From contig AZLU01000026.1 in the NCBI GenBank assembly GCA_002224055.1, forward strand, positions 1-64,000: 64,000 nt of DNA. The letters are read 5' to 3'. The notes beneath the pieces were generated by a model. It ran no database searches, was not told the origin of the DNA, and was given only the letters and a program-made list of their open reading frames with translations. Numbering within the stretch: the stretch's first letter is position 1; each line of letters starts with the position of its first letter. Origin of the DNA: Pezizomycotina sp. ARF18 (Eukaryota; Ascomycota). This document shows, in pieces, positions 12,085 through 23,978 of this stretch. The position numbers were made by a program, and so were the translations under genes.

Positions 12085-12597
12085 ACGTGCTGCACTAGCC
12101 TGCGAGCCACCACCTAGCTGGCGAGCAGTTGCCAAGACCTCACCAAAAAAAAATATTCATAACCCCTTACAACGCAACTTAAACCACAATTTTATCACCA
12201 TCAAATGTAAACAAAACTTCAACAACGAATAACGTAACAACCACTCTATGAATTATTACTAAACGAAAACTATAGATTATATAATAAAATATAATATTTC
12301 AATTTTAGACGATTTGAAGAGATTTTAGATTTTTTACGATTTTTTTATTATTATATATACAAATTCTAAGTATATAATAGTTAATCGCTAATAACTTAAT
12401 AACTACCGCAGACAACACCTAATTTTTTAATATTTATAATATTTATAGGCTATAGATTATCGTATTAAATTTTTATAAATTATTATACATTATCATTAAG
12501 ATATTCGTAATTTTATTTTACTAGTAACACTAATTTTTTACTATAGTTTTAGCTGGCTCGCTTAGTAGATAATAGCTCGCAGGCTAGTACAGCACGT
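12085..12597. mobile_element. MITE-like DNA transposon with 42-base terminal inverted repeats and TA target duplication
   Basis: The left arm at 12085-12126 and the right arm at 12556-12597 are inverted copies. The outermost 23 bases (ACGTGCTGCACTAGCCTGCG at the left end) match at 22 positions, and the inner 19 match at 11. The element is flanked by TA on both sides (12083-12084 and 12598-12599), the signature of Tc1/mariner-type insertion. It is 513 bases long, its interior is very A/T-rich, and it has no transposase frame, so it is non-autonomous. Of the nine arm differences, seven are C/T or G/A transitions, as expected from RIP-like or methylation-driven decay. No family name can be given from this sequence. 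Confidence 0.85.
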
Positions 12598-12599
12598 TA

Positions 12600-13593
12600 G
12601 ACGAGAATTTCCCAATCGATAGCTTCCACTTTAACACTTTACCGCGATTTATAATCTTTACCCAACCGATAACCCAGGTTCGATAATCCAATAAATCGCT
12701 CAACGGCGCTGTGAATGGGTGCTGCTGACAGAATATCGCATAAACTTCGGAGCTGCAGAAGGTGCATACGTACTGCTTGAGATTTAGAAAGCAAAGCTTT
12801 ATTTTATTTCCTCGGGGTACCTACCACCATGCGCTGAACGGAGTTGTGCTGATATGTTCTTGACGCATTTGCTAGGTAGAAGCGCGCTTTAAACGTAATG
12901 TCCCAAAAGTCTATGTCAGCCAAGTACCTTTGAGAATTAATTCGCGCCTCTAGTTAGGATTTCAGGCGCTATTGAGCTACAAGTGCAGGCTGTTAAGAGC
13001 GCTATTAAGAAAAGCGAAGAGGATATATTTTTACTGCGAACCCGTTTTAAGTTAAATGAGAAGCATTTTCCAACCGCAACGGAAACATCCACGGCTACAG
13101 CCTGGCGTGTGTCTGGGGGAAATATTTTTGTAGAATGAGATTTGCTCTGCAAGGTAACGGAATGGGAGTCGCCTTCTGAATAACTAGACCTAGAGAACGA
13201 AGAAATGGTTGAGATCTAGCCTTGAGTAGAAAAGGGACAAAGAACCGTTGCTCTGCTAACTCTTTGACGGTTTCTCTCAAAGGGAATGGCATACACCGGT
13301 ATACCAGCAAAAAGATAAGTAGCTTCCACAACCACTTTGTATGATTCAATGCCAAGAAAAGGTGTCGAGCTGGAGAAGCTTGGAATGAAATTGGATTTGA
13401 TATATAAGTACGTATGGTGAAGAGTTGACGGTTGATGATAATTGAAAGTAGAGTTCTTGGGTGATGGGATCTTTGAGCGTATGGTGCATTTTTCATACAA
13501 CAACATATAACCATTGAAAGAACAATAGTAAGTATTTGATAGTAAAAGTCCTGTACTTGTAGTGAAAAAAATAATTCAAATAAACAAAAATTA

Positions 13594-13624
<31 letters not shown>

Positions 13625-14253
13625 TTATTTAACAATAATAGTATTTATTTATTTATTTATTTATTTATTATCGTCATCAATCAACAACCAAGTACTGCCA
13701 GTACTAGTAGTCTTCCCCTACTAGTACTTGCCTTATTAACATACTAAGTAGCTTTCTCAATAATAGCTAGGAGAAGGAAGCTAAATATTTCCATGGCACT
13801 TCCATTCTCTCACTTCACCCGTCCCAGTACTCAGTATATGATATTTAGGTCCTCGAGATCTGGAAACTGCCGGCAGCATCTCTGGGAAGCTTGAAGTAAC
13901 TCGGCAGAGCTCGATCTTATTTCCCTTGTTTGTTCGAAGCCCCAAATTATGAAGCCGGAGAGCTCATTATATGAAACAAAGTAGATAAAAAAAAACCTCC
14001 AACTACAAGGTCTTCTTGAGTCTCTATTGTTATAACCTTTTTATTTCTCTTTTTCTTTGTTTCACCTATTCGTTCCTCACCTTGAAACATTTTCATACTA
14101 GCAAACTTGCTACGGGGCGGTCCATCGATACCCTTTGTGTGGGAAGTCCTTTTCATTTATAGCCGGTTCTGGAATCATTCCCGAAAATAGACCCTTCACA
14201 ACAGACAGGTACCGCTTCTTCAAGCTCACCAACTACACTGAAAAACTTCAACA
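12600..14253. other. Intergenic with short unassigned open frames and A/T microsatellites
   Basis: The stretch holds a plus-strand open segment near 12956-13133 with charged, helix-like composition and minus-strand segments at 12605-12785, none matching a family I know. Microsatellites (ATT)n near 13592-13621 and (ATTT)n near 13643-13670 follow. No supported gene lies here; decayed gene fragments are possible. Confidence 0.45.
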
Positions 14254-17031
14254 ATGGGGCACAGGTTGACTGAGCGTATCGGAACTTTTGGACCAAAGGC
14301 GTATCCGACTATATTCGAGGTCAACGAAAGCATAGGTCAGTAAGGCTTCACGATTGGCAGACTAAGCACAAAAGAGGTCACTGCTTACACCTCGAGCTTT
14401 TTAATTTTAGAAACTACCCAGTCGCCCATCGAATCACCCTTCGACGAGAACAAAACGAAACCTCTGACTTTACCGTCGGCACTAAAGCCATCGTCGCCAA
14501 ACCAATAAGGATCGAGGTATGTCAGGAGAAGACTGTTAACGACTACTTGCTATGGCAGCACTGCGAATTCTTCAAGACTTTCTCCAGGGGTACTCCGCTG
14601 GTCTTATACTACGGGCGATCCGGACCGGAAAGGACTTGCCACCGACCCATCCGTTAGTTCTACAGAAAATGCAACCTTCCGGGACTAAGAGAACGACAAG
14701 GAAGCAAATAAAGGATATGCTCCCTGACCAGGCCGGCGAGATAACTCTCGTAGCGGCGCACCCATGTCTCCCAGTTGTTGCTTTCGCGACGAGCAACTCG
14801 AAGGTGTTTCTTCACGACGAAAGAAACGAGCACAGGCGGTTCGCGTCTTTCCACTTGGAACCCGCGAAGGTCTTCGGCCATACTCCGAAAACCACTGCGC
14901 TATGCTTTTCAAAGCACAATCAACTTGCAATTGGCTCGACAACGAGCTTGGACAGGTGGATCTGTGGACACTCGACTTGGAAGCGACTGCGACGGAGTGG
15001 TACAGGGAGCTTTTAGAAACGGAAGAGGAGGAGAAAACTTTGCCCCGAGCTACTTGCAATTCGATACTGCTTCCGCCGAGTATCACTGACTTGAAGAAGA
15101 ACTATGTGCCGGTGCCAGTTAGCGGAGCGGTAAAGCACATCGCATTCTCACACTCGCTGCCTGTTATGGCGGTTTCCACTAATGAGAGCGGATCTGGTGT
15201 TTTTCTGTACGATATTTTCTCTCAAGGAATCCCTATTCGCATCCTGTCGCATATCAGCGTCTTCGGGAAGCTTAAACCGGACTACTGCACATCGCTAGCG
15301 TGGGCGCCATCCGGCTCCCCACCCATTGATGCGGATGGGAAGTCCAAGTTTACGAAATCTCAGTATCAGCAACTAACGAACATGGGGAATACGCTTTTAG
15401 TGGGAACTAAATTCGGCAAATCCACTTGTTCAAGGCTAGTGAATGCGGCGGCTACCTTCATTTTCAAAGGCCGGAGTATTCAGTTCGATGCCGGATATAT
15501 GGAAGTTTTCTCAGAACTTCGGCGAGACGCCTGTGAGCGTCCGCGGCGAAGTAACCAATATCGTAGTCCTCCCTAAGCAGCTGGAGTACGTTGAAGGAAA
15601 AGACGGTGCTTACACCAGGTCGCAGACATGCCTTGTTACCTTTGCTAAGTTCGAAGGTATTGTTTCGCTTCGGTTTAGTCCGGTCGTTGTTGAACAACAA
15701 GAGGGCCTGGCCTACGATCCGTGGATTTTTTGTATCGTATGCATGTGTAACATTATGCTCTTTTTTCTGTACATCTGCCAGTCGATATATGACACCTTTA
15801 ACCCGATCTCGATCACCTGGCTCTTGTATGAGCCACGAGGGATATCAAATGGAGGTGGAAGGTTTAATAGAGACGCCTTTCGTCACGGATATGGTCTGTG
15901 ATGGTATTCCGGCAACATCTGAGACGAGGAGATTACCAAAGAGAGAAGGGTCGAGTATCTATTGGCCTCTGGAATCGGCCTTTGATGCAAGGCAGTGGGA
16001 GTTCTTGACGAAGCCTGGAATTGTAAAGCAAGGAGGACTGATGAGCAAGCTGAAGAAAGTCGGTTTCGAAGATAGCATCGTGATCGAAACTCCAGCCATG
16101 CGCCAATGGAAGTCCAACAATCCCTATAAGAAGGAAGACTTCAATATCAAGCCTAGTTCGGACTTCAAAAACGAACATACTACAAGAACAGATTCGCATT
16201 CGGTGGCTACATCGACAGCATGGCGATTGACAGCTCAGGACGACGGCTGCTTGTCTCCTTCATGAGGGATCCCGCTTCTTACTTCAAGCCTAGTGCTAAG
16301 CTTCCTGAAAACTGCAACGTCTTCCTATTTAAGCTACAGCAAACTACCCTGACGGAAGAGACAACGTCGACGTGCCCCCTCGGAAACGGAGCGCGAGCGG
16401 GATTGAAGATAGCAGAACTCGCTACCCAAGACCCTTCTCAATGACCTATAAATATCACAACCCCGCCGTTCTCGAAACGCCACGTAAGTTTTTCATGGAT
16501 CTCAGGGAGAACCTCAAGACGCCACGCAAGACACCCTTCGAAACTAGACTCCCACCGCCATCCACCGCACCCCGCAAGGCTAGCTACAGCGCCTCGCCCG
16601 TCGAGAAAATAATCACTGCATTAGTCCCTCTCGGAGCTACAACCACCGACCGGCTGCAATCGCGCTGTGTGACCCGCAGCAAAAGTCCGCAGCCCGCGAG
16701 CTCATGTCCCCTCCTTCGCCGTGGAATCCGAACCCCGCGCCGCCGTTCTCGTCTTTGTTCCGCGACCAACACAACAACAATATGATGCGCAAAGCGACTA
16801 GCCACGTCACGCGTACGTCGAAGGTCTTCTTCGTACACGGCAACGAGAGGCTACCGTGGGACAGCCAGCTCGGCTGCTACGTCATCTGCTGCTACGGCGA
16901 TAGCACGCTGTGGAAAGACCAAGACGGGCGGTTCAGGGGAATTGCGTGGTCAGGTTGCCGGTCGGAGGGGATTACCCTACGAATCCGTACTCTGAGGCTA
17001 TGCAGTTTAGGTTGGAGAGAATATTTGCGTG
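14254..17031 (+). CDS. WD40-like beta-propeller protein, possibly an ALADIN-type nucleoporin
   Basis: A plus-strand gene of about 2.8 kb with propeller-type blades: ITLVAAHPCLPVVAFATSNS followed by KVFLHD; KTTALCFSKHNQLAIGSTTS followed by VDLWTLDL; GAVKHIAFSHSLPVMAVSTN followed by VFLYDIFSQG; CTSLAWAPSG; NMGNTLLVGTKFGK; and a late blade with IDSMAIDSSGRRLLVSF and NVFLFKLQ. The start ATG at 14254 gives MGHRLTERIGTFGPKAYPTI, and an intron probably runs from about 14333 to 14409. The order of blades and the SLAWAPSG and SGRRLLVSF motifs recall ALADIN, a nuclear pore WD40 protein present in aspergilli, but the match is loose. The tail (16440-17031) holds Pro/Arg-rich sequence, TPRKFFMDLRENLKTPRKTP, and ends TNPYSEAMQFRLERIFA; it could belong to a second gene. 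Several frame breaks are present. Confidence 0.5.
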
Positions 17032-17606
17032 AACACTTCTGGTTGTTGTTTGTTGTTTCTTTTTTTTTTTTTCTTTCTTTTTCTTTCTCATAACCCTCAA
17101 TTATTTGTCTTTACAATGGAGTTAAGGATAGAAGGACCTAGATGACGAGGAAAGAAAAGGATTTTCAAAAGGATAACGGGGAAGGCATTTGAGATTTACC
17201 AGTGTCATATAATATCGTTTTTCAAGGCTCATTTTTTATGTACGAAGGCGCATTAGGTGCAATTACGGCCATTGGAATAGGCGTTTTCACTTTCTGTCGA
17301 GCCAATACTAACAAGAAGAAATAACAGTATGGCTTGATTATCAACTACCAATTAAAATGATTTCAACCAAAAACATTAGATACAATTACGACGAGTAAAA
17401 CACTAGAAGTATGGAAATATACAAGAAGAATGCTTTTTTAGAATTCCAATAGTAGTAATACATCAACCTTCGCCTGTACTAAAACTCCGCGTGAGGTAAA
17501 GGGGAGAATAGGATAAAGAAACTCGTGTTAAAACCCAGGGTTAACAAGTAACCTAGACAAGAAAGGGAAACCAACATCCATTAGATATACAACTTTTTCC
17601 CCTTCT
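17032..17606. other. Intergenic between convergent genes
   Basis: A pyrimidine-rich tract follows the upstream stop (near 17059-17090). No gene or structured element was seen in the rest. Confidence 0.6.
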
Positions 17607-18506
17607 TTAACCAAAAACTCTCCTCCATAGCTCCGCAGCAACCGCCTTTCTACTCTCAATAGTCCTCGACAGCGAATCCTTATTCTCGTCCGCCCTTCTG
17701 AGCAAGTACTTTATGCACTCCTCCAGCGAACCCCACGGAACGTATTTAACGACGTTCATCCCCGCCTGCGCCCTCTCCTCAACGCCAGTAGACACTTTCT
17801 CCGCGCAGTCTCCCTCGCCATCATAGCGCACCTATTCTGCGCTACCAGCTCCAGCGAAACCTCATCCGCCATACCCATAAGCTGCGCGAATGTAACATCC
17901 TTTTCACCGCACGCTTCGTTCTCAGTCCTAATCTTCTTAAGCAGCGCGCGGGCCTTTTCCACGCTATCCCGGTTATGGCTGCGACAACGAGTCCCAGGTT
18001 TACATTATCACCGTTCGCAGTGAGCATTGTTTCGATACCCTTATCGTAACTCGCGTCCGTGTCTTCCTTCGTGTCGTGGATTAAATTACGGGGGTCGGTG
18101 TGTAAATACGCCCGCGGACTAGCTTCGCGCCGAAGCTGTATCCTTCCTTTTTAGCGCGCGCGATGTGGGAGGTTAGAGTGTCGTGGGAGGCTTTGAGGTA
18201 CATCTGGTAAGTATTGTAGACGGTTGGGGGGTGGTTGGCGGGGTTGTGCTTGGACATGAGGTGTAAAGTTAGCTCGTCCATGGCGTGCTGGACGCACTGC
18301 TGCTCGGCGTCGAAGAGCAGGCGGACGCGGCGGGATTGGGCGTACGAGCAGATTTCATCGAGAGCTTTTGCGAGGTTTTCGGGGACGGAGAGGTTTTCTT
18401 CGAAGATTTTGACGAAAGATTTCCGGCGCCGGTGTACCTACAGTTATCTTTTGTTAGTATGGATAGAAGCTCAAATAAGCTATGATAATTAGGCTTTAGA
18501 GGGAGG

Positions 18507-18584
<78 letters not shown>

Positions 18585-19238
18585 ATTGTAGCTTACTTGA
18601 TAGCAACGAAATCCTGCGGTGCGCTATACTCGATAGTCTTCATCGTGCCATCCTTCCACAGCTTCAGATCCTCTACCTCGGCGCCTGCATCAACATCCGA
18701 GCTCTCTACCTCGCGCGCGTACGCTAATATAACACCCCCGAATCCCCATTCCTCAATTGGCCCACCGTCTCATCGATTTCAGCCTTACTCGTCCCCGCGC
18801 AAAAATGCGAGTAAAAAGTCGTCTTCAATATCGCACTCGTAAGCGGTATCCTCGTCAGTATCCTCGAATACCTCAGCAGCGTCTTCGTAAGTATCGTAGA
18901 TAACAGCGGCGAAGTAGTAACGGAAGTAATCAAAAGCGCTCTGAGTAAATGCGACGTCGGCAGTATCGCCAAAGGTGGCGGCGGCGGCGGGTTGTTGTTC
19001 GAACCCTGCCGCGTTTCTTCTGTCATCGCGGAAGGGTTAGCGGCGTAGGTCGACTGCGACCTGCGCGAGTGTTTCTGGTTTTGCGTCGAAACGCGCCTGG
19101 ATATTTCAAAAGACGCCAGAGGTGCTCTGGCGACGATGTATGCCTGCTGTCGAGGTATCTGGCTGGTATCGATGGAGCTCCGGCGCATATCCTCAGAGAC
19201 TTGAGCCTGGATTGGTTGACGAAAAGACGTCCCGCCAT
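17607..19238 (-). CDS. PUT1: Proline dehydrogenase, mitochondrial (proline oxidase)
   Basis: FAD enzyme that oxidises L-proline to pyrroline-5-carboxylate in mitochondria, first step of proline use as nitrogen source. An arginine/serine-rich presequence is present: either MAGRLFVNQSRLKSLRICAG from 19238 (preferred) or another frame from 19188. Then TSHLLRALLITSVTTSPLLS, AEVEDLKLWKDGTMKTIEYS, DEICSYAQSRRVRLLFDAEQ, VYNTYQMYLK, GAKLVRGAYLHTDPRNLIHD, YDKGIETMLT, NRDSVEKARALLKKI and the C-terminal AGMNVVKYVPWGSLEECIKY followed by LLRRADENKDSLSRT; the KYVPWG, YLLRR and ENKD steps are family signatures. One intron (18438-18596, donor GTAAGC, acceptor CTGTAG) holds a long (GA)n array. At least four single-base losses, all in G or C runs (for example near 18743, 18117 and 17975), split the frame. 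Length is about 480 residues, usual for fungi. Confidence 0.93.
18510..18582. repeat. (GA)n microsatellite inside the PUT1 intron
   Basis: About 36 GA units form a nearly perfect purine tract on the plus strand. On the coding (minus) strand it reads (TC)n and lies between donor and branch/acceptor region, filling almost half of the 159-base intron. Confidence 0.97.
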
Positions 19239-20202
19239 TGGGGGCTCCCGAAGTCTTTTTATATGTACTGGTTGACGTAGACGGCTAAAATTGAGAAAAA
19301 AAACGGGTCGGGATTAATCGATTGGGCAGGGATTGGGAGGGGCAAAAGCTTAATCGATAGATATAAATCGGAAGGTTCGGTTTCACAAGCTCCCGAGGAA
19401 CAGCCTTAAATGAAGGCTTTAAAGAAGTAGTAGTATATAAAGAATGGCTTGATCAACTCCGGGATGTTTTAATGGATATTTTCTCTAGAAAGAAGGAAAG
19501 GTATGCAGGGTCCCTCTTGTTACGGATTTGTTCGGGTGAATGTGAAGTTAAGTATATATAAGGGTGGACGCCGACTGTTTCTCGGATTGTGGGAGAGTTG
19601 ATTTATAGAGTTTCCTCCTTATCTCTCGTAGAAACTGGAACTTTGTTTCTCTCCTCTATTATTATTTATCTTAGTTTTATCTTATCTGGTAAGCCGTTGA
19701 CGATGTCTCTGATTTGTTAAGGTTTTTATAATTTCGTCCTGGTAAATTCTGGCCTCGTGATTTTTGTTTCTTTTTCTACTTATTTTTGATGCAACTTTAT
19801 CGTCCTCTCAATAAACGCCTCAAAAATAACCGCAGCAAAAGAGAAGGAAGAAGATTGAATGGATCGAAGAATTGGAAGATAAAAGGTGTTAGCAATATAT
19901 ATGTTCGAATTAGAAATTACTGATCGAAAGCTGGTCTTTTACTGCAGGTAAGGCAAACAAGGGTCTCAATTGGAAAATTTCTACACAACAACGGATGGAG
20001 TGGGTAGGGTGAGGGAGGAGGAGGGGGGGGGTTTTAATATGTCGTCGTATTTACTCGGTGTTCACGAAGGAAATGTTGCGGCTGGCCGAGGCACACTGGT
20101 CGTATCGTCGGTCATGCTTTTAAGATTATGGAACTACGGCACCACAACGTCCACGACCGAAAGCGAAAGTAGTATTCGACCGATAACAAGGAGAGAGAAT
20201 GG

Positions 20203-20235
<33 letters not shown>

Positions 20236-22610
20236 TCGACACCCGGCGACGAAAGGGTCGCACTTCCTTAATAGAATAAGTAGGAGGAGTGTATATGCAA
20301 AAGGACCTAGTAGGAGAGCACGGGACCTCAGTGGATGGAGGAAGCTCCTGGAGAAACTCGCTCTCGGCTTATGCGCTAAGTGGTTTTGGCTTGTTCGTCC
20401 GTGGAGTGGAGGGGAAAAGAAATTTTCTATCGCGGTCGCCTTGGAGGATTTTTTTTTTAGCAATAGCTAAGAGTTTCTATTAAATAAGTGGAAACTGCGA
20501 CAAGGTGGGACAGGGACACTAAAACCCACGATGTCAGATGAAGAGTATACATTATTACTATGACGGAGGAGCTCTACGTAAGTGGATGAGAGAGAGTGAG
20601 AGAGAGAGAGAGAGAGAGAGATAGTAGTATGTATTGGTTGGTTCGCTTTTGAAAAAAGGTTCCGTTCAGAAGGGTGGAGCGGAAATGCAACCGCTACATC
20701 CAGGCATCATCCAAGTCTTTATTTGGAGATAAGAAGAAAGAGGTAAAGTTCCCCAAAACGCCACCGACCTGTCATACATGGATGGGTTGATGGGGATACG
20801 ATTTTTAAGCTGAAAAGACGATAAAGTTTCCTTCCAAGTTTAAGCAAAAGAGCAGGTTCCAGCATGTCATGCCCTCCCAGGCGCCTCCAGGGAGACCGGC
20901 TACGTAACCGAAATGCAATTTTGCATTTTGGGCAATCATGAACTCGTTGACTGCCCCTCTTTCATTCCTCGAGACCCGCGAATCTGCGGCGGCCGACGAA
21001 AAAAAAGCTTGCTGCTTGCTGCTTGCGTTAGTGGGGACACTTGCAGATTTGTTGCGCCCTCGGGATGGCCTCTCGTTGGCTCGGATTATTACGGTCCCCG
21101 AATGCGGTCGTTTTTTTGTTGCTTTCGGATAGATATTGGGTAATAAGTATTAAGAACCTCCAAGATCGAAAGAATTTTTTTTTGAGCTATCGCCGGAGAG
21201 TGGCCGATCCTCGTTGGAGGGAAGCCATGTCAGACAAGGGGCTCTCTTTAACTATATTTTTCCACGCTTGCCTCCAAAAGACAAGGAGATGCCACGCTGG
21301 GGGGAAATCGAGATTTGGAGATGCTGATCAGAGCACGAACTACGGGAATAGGTAGTACGAGCGCACAGCATCTACGGTCCCCGAAAGTAACAAACCACAA
21401 TGGGCACTAAGAAATAATGACGAAACACCGTCACACAATTATGACACCAAGAAGTATTAAAGTATCTATACTGATACTGAGGACTGCGACAACGGCACGA
21501 TGTCTCGAACCTTTTTTGTTCTGGCTCGGGTGCTTCTGCCTGAAGTCCAGGGACAACCTTGCTCTCACTTCCTCCAAGTGGCCCTGTTGAGAACTTGACG
21601 GGTGATATTAAATTTTTTTTTTTTCCCTTGTTGCTTTTTACGCTTTTAACCATGCAGAGCTGATCCAAAATATTCACCGAAAAGCGAAGATCATGATAAG
21701 GGTTGCAGGCGGCGACTGCGGACACCGCAGATTTTACTAATCTTTTTGTTCAAGTAATTATTATCTATCAAGGTCTGGTTGTGCAACGTTTCTTGGGCGT
21801 TCTTATCTATAGCCCAAGTCTGCAGCTTCTGCATATATGCGGCTCGTCTTGGAGATTCCACAGAAAATTTAATTGACATATATTGAAGGCTATATATATT
21901 GTTGCTTGTCATTCGGTGCTACAGCTTACGCAAAGGTAGGTGAATAATAAATTGGCCAAGTCGATTCTTGAAAAAAAGTGTAATATGAAGGATACGGAAA
22001 TCTCACGAACTGCTGGTATCTGAGATCGAGAGCTATAGTTGTTGGATTTTGGACTAGGCGTTTGCTCCGGCGAGAGATTCTAAAAAATAAACGAAGGAAG
22101 TTGGTTAAGTAAAATGAAATCTCCGAATTATAATCGAGATATTAGTAAAAAAAAAAAAAAAAAAATCGTGTAAAATTCCTTGTTAAGAAATAGGTCACAA
22201 TCGTATCGTCATCGTGTGTGAACTGAAAGTAAAGTCTTGGTGATAATGTCAAACTGTTGAGATAACTTGCCCGACATTAGGAAGGTTCTAGCCCAACGCG
22301 CCATGCCAACCAAGCCCACGTTAAAAGGTGAGCAGTGAGCCCCAGCAAACAGCAAACGCATCGTGTGTACTTCAATATATATATATATATATAAATCATG
22401 TGGCTTTCTTGGCATATTATTCTCAGTAACTTTTACCCAGATGCTTTATTAAATTCAACCCATATAAATTTTGATAACACCAGTCCTGACAAACTGCCTA
22501 CAAATATCAATTATTCAAAGCAATATATCTCGCCAGTCCCCGAACGCCCCCTCAAGCAGCACCACCACCACCCACCCACCACACATCATCTCCATCATCC
22601 ATCATCAAAG
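19239..22610. other. Gene-free intergenic region
   Basis: Between the divergent PUT1 and HNH genes I see no protein-coding family. Poly(A) runs lie near 20203-20232 and 22149-22165, a GA-rich stretch at about 20589-20622 and (TA)n near 22375-22393. A 166-codon plus-strand frame at 19970-20470 is crossed by a 30-base poly(A) and is judged spurious. Confidence 0.55.
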
Positions 22611-23596
22611 ATGGCTCAAGACAGGTCAGCCGGCAGAGACGTGTTTATATACCCTGAAGCTGCTCCTGACGAGCTCCTTGGGGGCTCATTCTCACGAACG
22701 GTGTATCCGAGAACAATTTCCATGACATGGTTGAGATTCTTATTAGATGTGACAAGCCGTGGTCCATTGTATACAACGGCCTCGCCCTTCCCCACACCGA
22801 CGATCCCCTCCAACCCGGCGACTATTTTGTTCGGACCTCGGGTATAATTTTCTTCCTTAAATGTCGCCTGGGGAGGATCTTGTCGCTAGTTCTTATCGTG
22901 GTCGCTAGGGTCCGTCGTCATCACCGACGAGAAGTTCCTCACCCGGACCATCTCGCTGGGGTCCGGCACGAGGACCAGATCCTTTCGAGATGCCGTGAGG
23001 AATCGCGATAGACGGTGTGTAATAAGCGGCAAAAAGGCCCTTCGGGCAGCGCGACATATATGGAGCGGATTCCAAGCTTCGCATGTATTCCCCCTCGCGT
23101 ACGAAGAACATTGGCGTCGTTCCGACTTCGAGTGCTGGATTACTACCCAGAAACATCATCTGGAACAATAAACTCCGTCCAGAACGGTTTATTGCTTAGT
23201 TCGGACATACACCAACTTTGGGATAACTACGAACTCGCGATTAATCCTAATGTGAGCCAAAAGCCTACATGTAACCTTTCTTCCATCTTGACTTCTGACT
23301 GATAAAGCATTCTTAGGATAACTACAAAGTTACGTGCTTTGGCCGGACGGCGAAGGAGTCGCGGGGAAGAAACTAGAGAATGACTTTGTAGGTCAGCAAG
23401 ATATGCCACCTCCGCAGCTTCTGAGGTGGCACTTTCTGCAGCGTGTCCTTGCAAACATGAAGGGGCCGGCGAGCCCATACTGGAACATGACTTTCCACCG
23501 GGTTCCGATGTCATGGGCGAAATTGCTGCTGGGCCTAGGCTAGCTGAACGAATGGAGGTCGAACTGTTCTCTAGGTTTAACGCGATGTTTATTTGA
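22611..23596 (+). CDS. Fungal HNH_2-domain protein (HNH endonuclease-like)
   Basis: Member of a family widespread and often multi-copy in filamentous ascomycetes, with an HNH_2 (PF13391-type) nuclease fold; cellular role unknown. The start ATG at 22611 gives MAQDRSAGRDVFIYPEAAPD. The core reads VVITDEKFLTRTISLGSGTR, RSFRDAVRNRDRRCVISG, WSGFQASHVFPLAYEEHW (conserved metal/catalytic His of the fold), TINSVQNGLLLSSDIHQLWD, then DNYKVTCF, and QLLRWHFLQRVLANMKG near the end; the stop is at 23594. The RRCVISG and HVFPLAYE steps are diagnostic. Two introns are likely, at about 22842-22906 and 23252-23316 (GTGAGC to TTAG). A few one-base shifts lie in the last third and near the sequence before TINSVQ. 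It sits about 380 bases upstream of SLX4 on the same strand; no shared function is proven. Confidence 0.85.
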
Positions 23597-23978
23597 AGTG
23601 TTTCTGCATCCGTGGTTGATCGGACACATTCCAAAGTCAGTCGCCTTCTTTATCTGTCTTTTTTTTTTTTGTCTGCTTTCGTTTGGCTTGGGGTGCGGTT
23701 TCCCGGGCAACAACGCCAAAAAAAAAAAAAAAAAAAAAAGGCCCTTAACCTTTCATTTTTTCCACACCAAAAATTATTTTGACAACCAAAAAATCCCGAC
23801 AAGCAAAATAGGGAAAAGAAACCAATCCAATCAACCACCTCCCATATAACCTCCAGCAAACATATACGCCATCAACCGCATACAACGATACCACGGGCGC
23901 GTCTCGGGGCATGTAAGAATACTTGGACAGAGTATCAACAATTTCCATACAAGGGGCAGCTCAGGAGTCCGTTCAACG
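23597..23978. other. Short HNH-SLX4 intergenic spacer
   Basis: About 380 bases with poly(T) at 23660-23670 and a 20-base poly(A) near 23719-23739. It must contain the HNH 3' end and the SLX4 promoter. Nothing else seen. Confidence 0.6.

Noticed and set aside
19970-20470. 166-codon plus-strand frame
   Set aside because: Runs through a 30-base poly(A), giving poly-Lys; composition and lack of any domain suggest chance.
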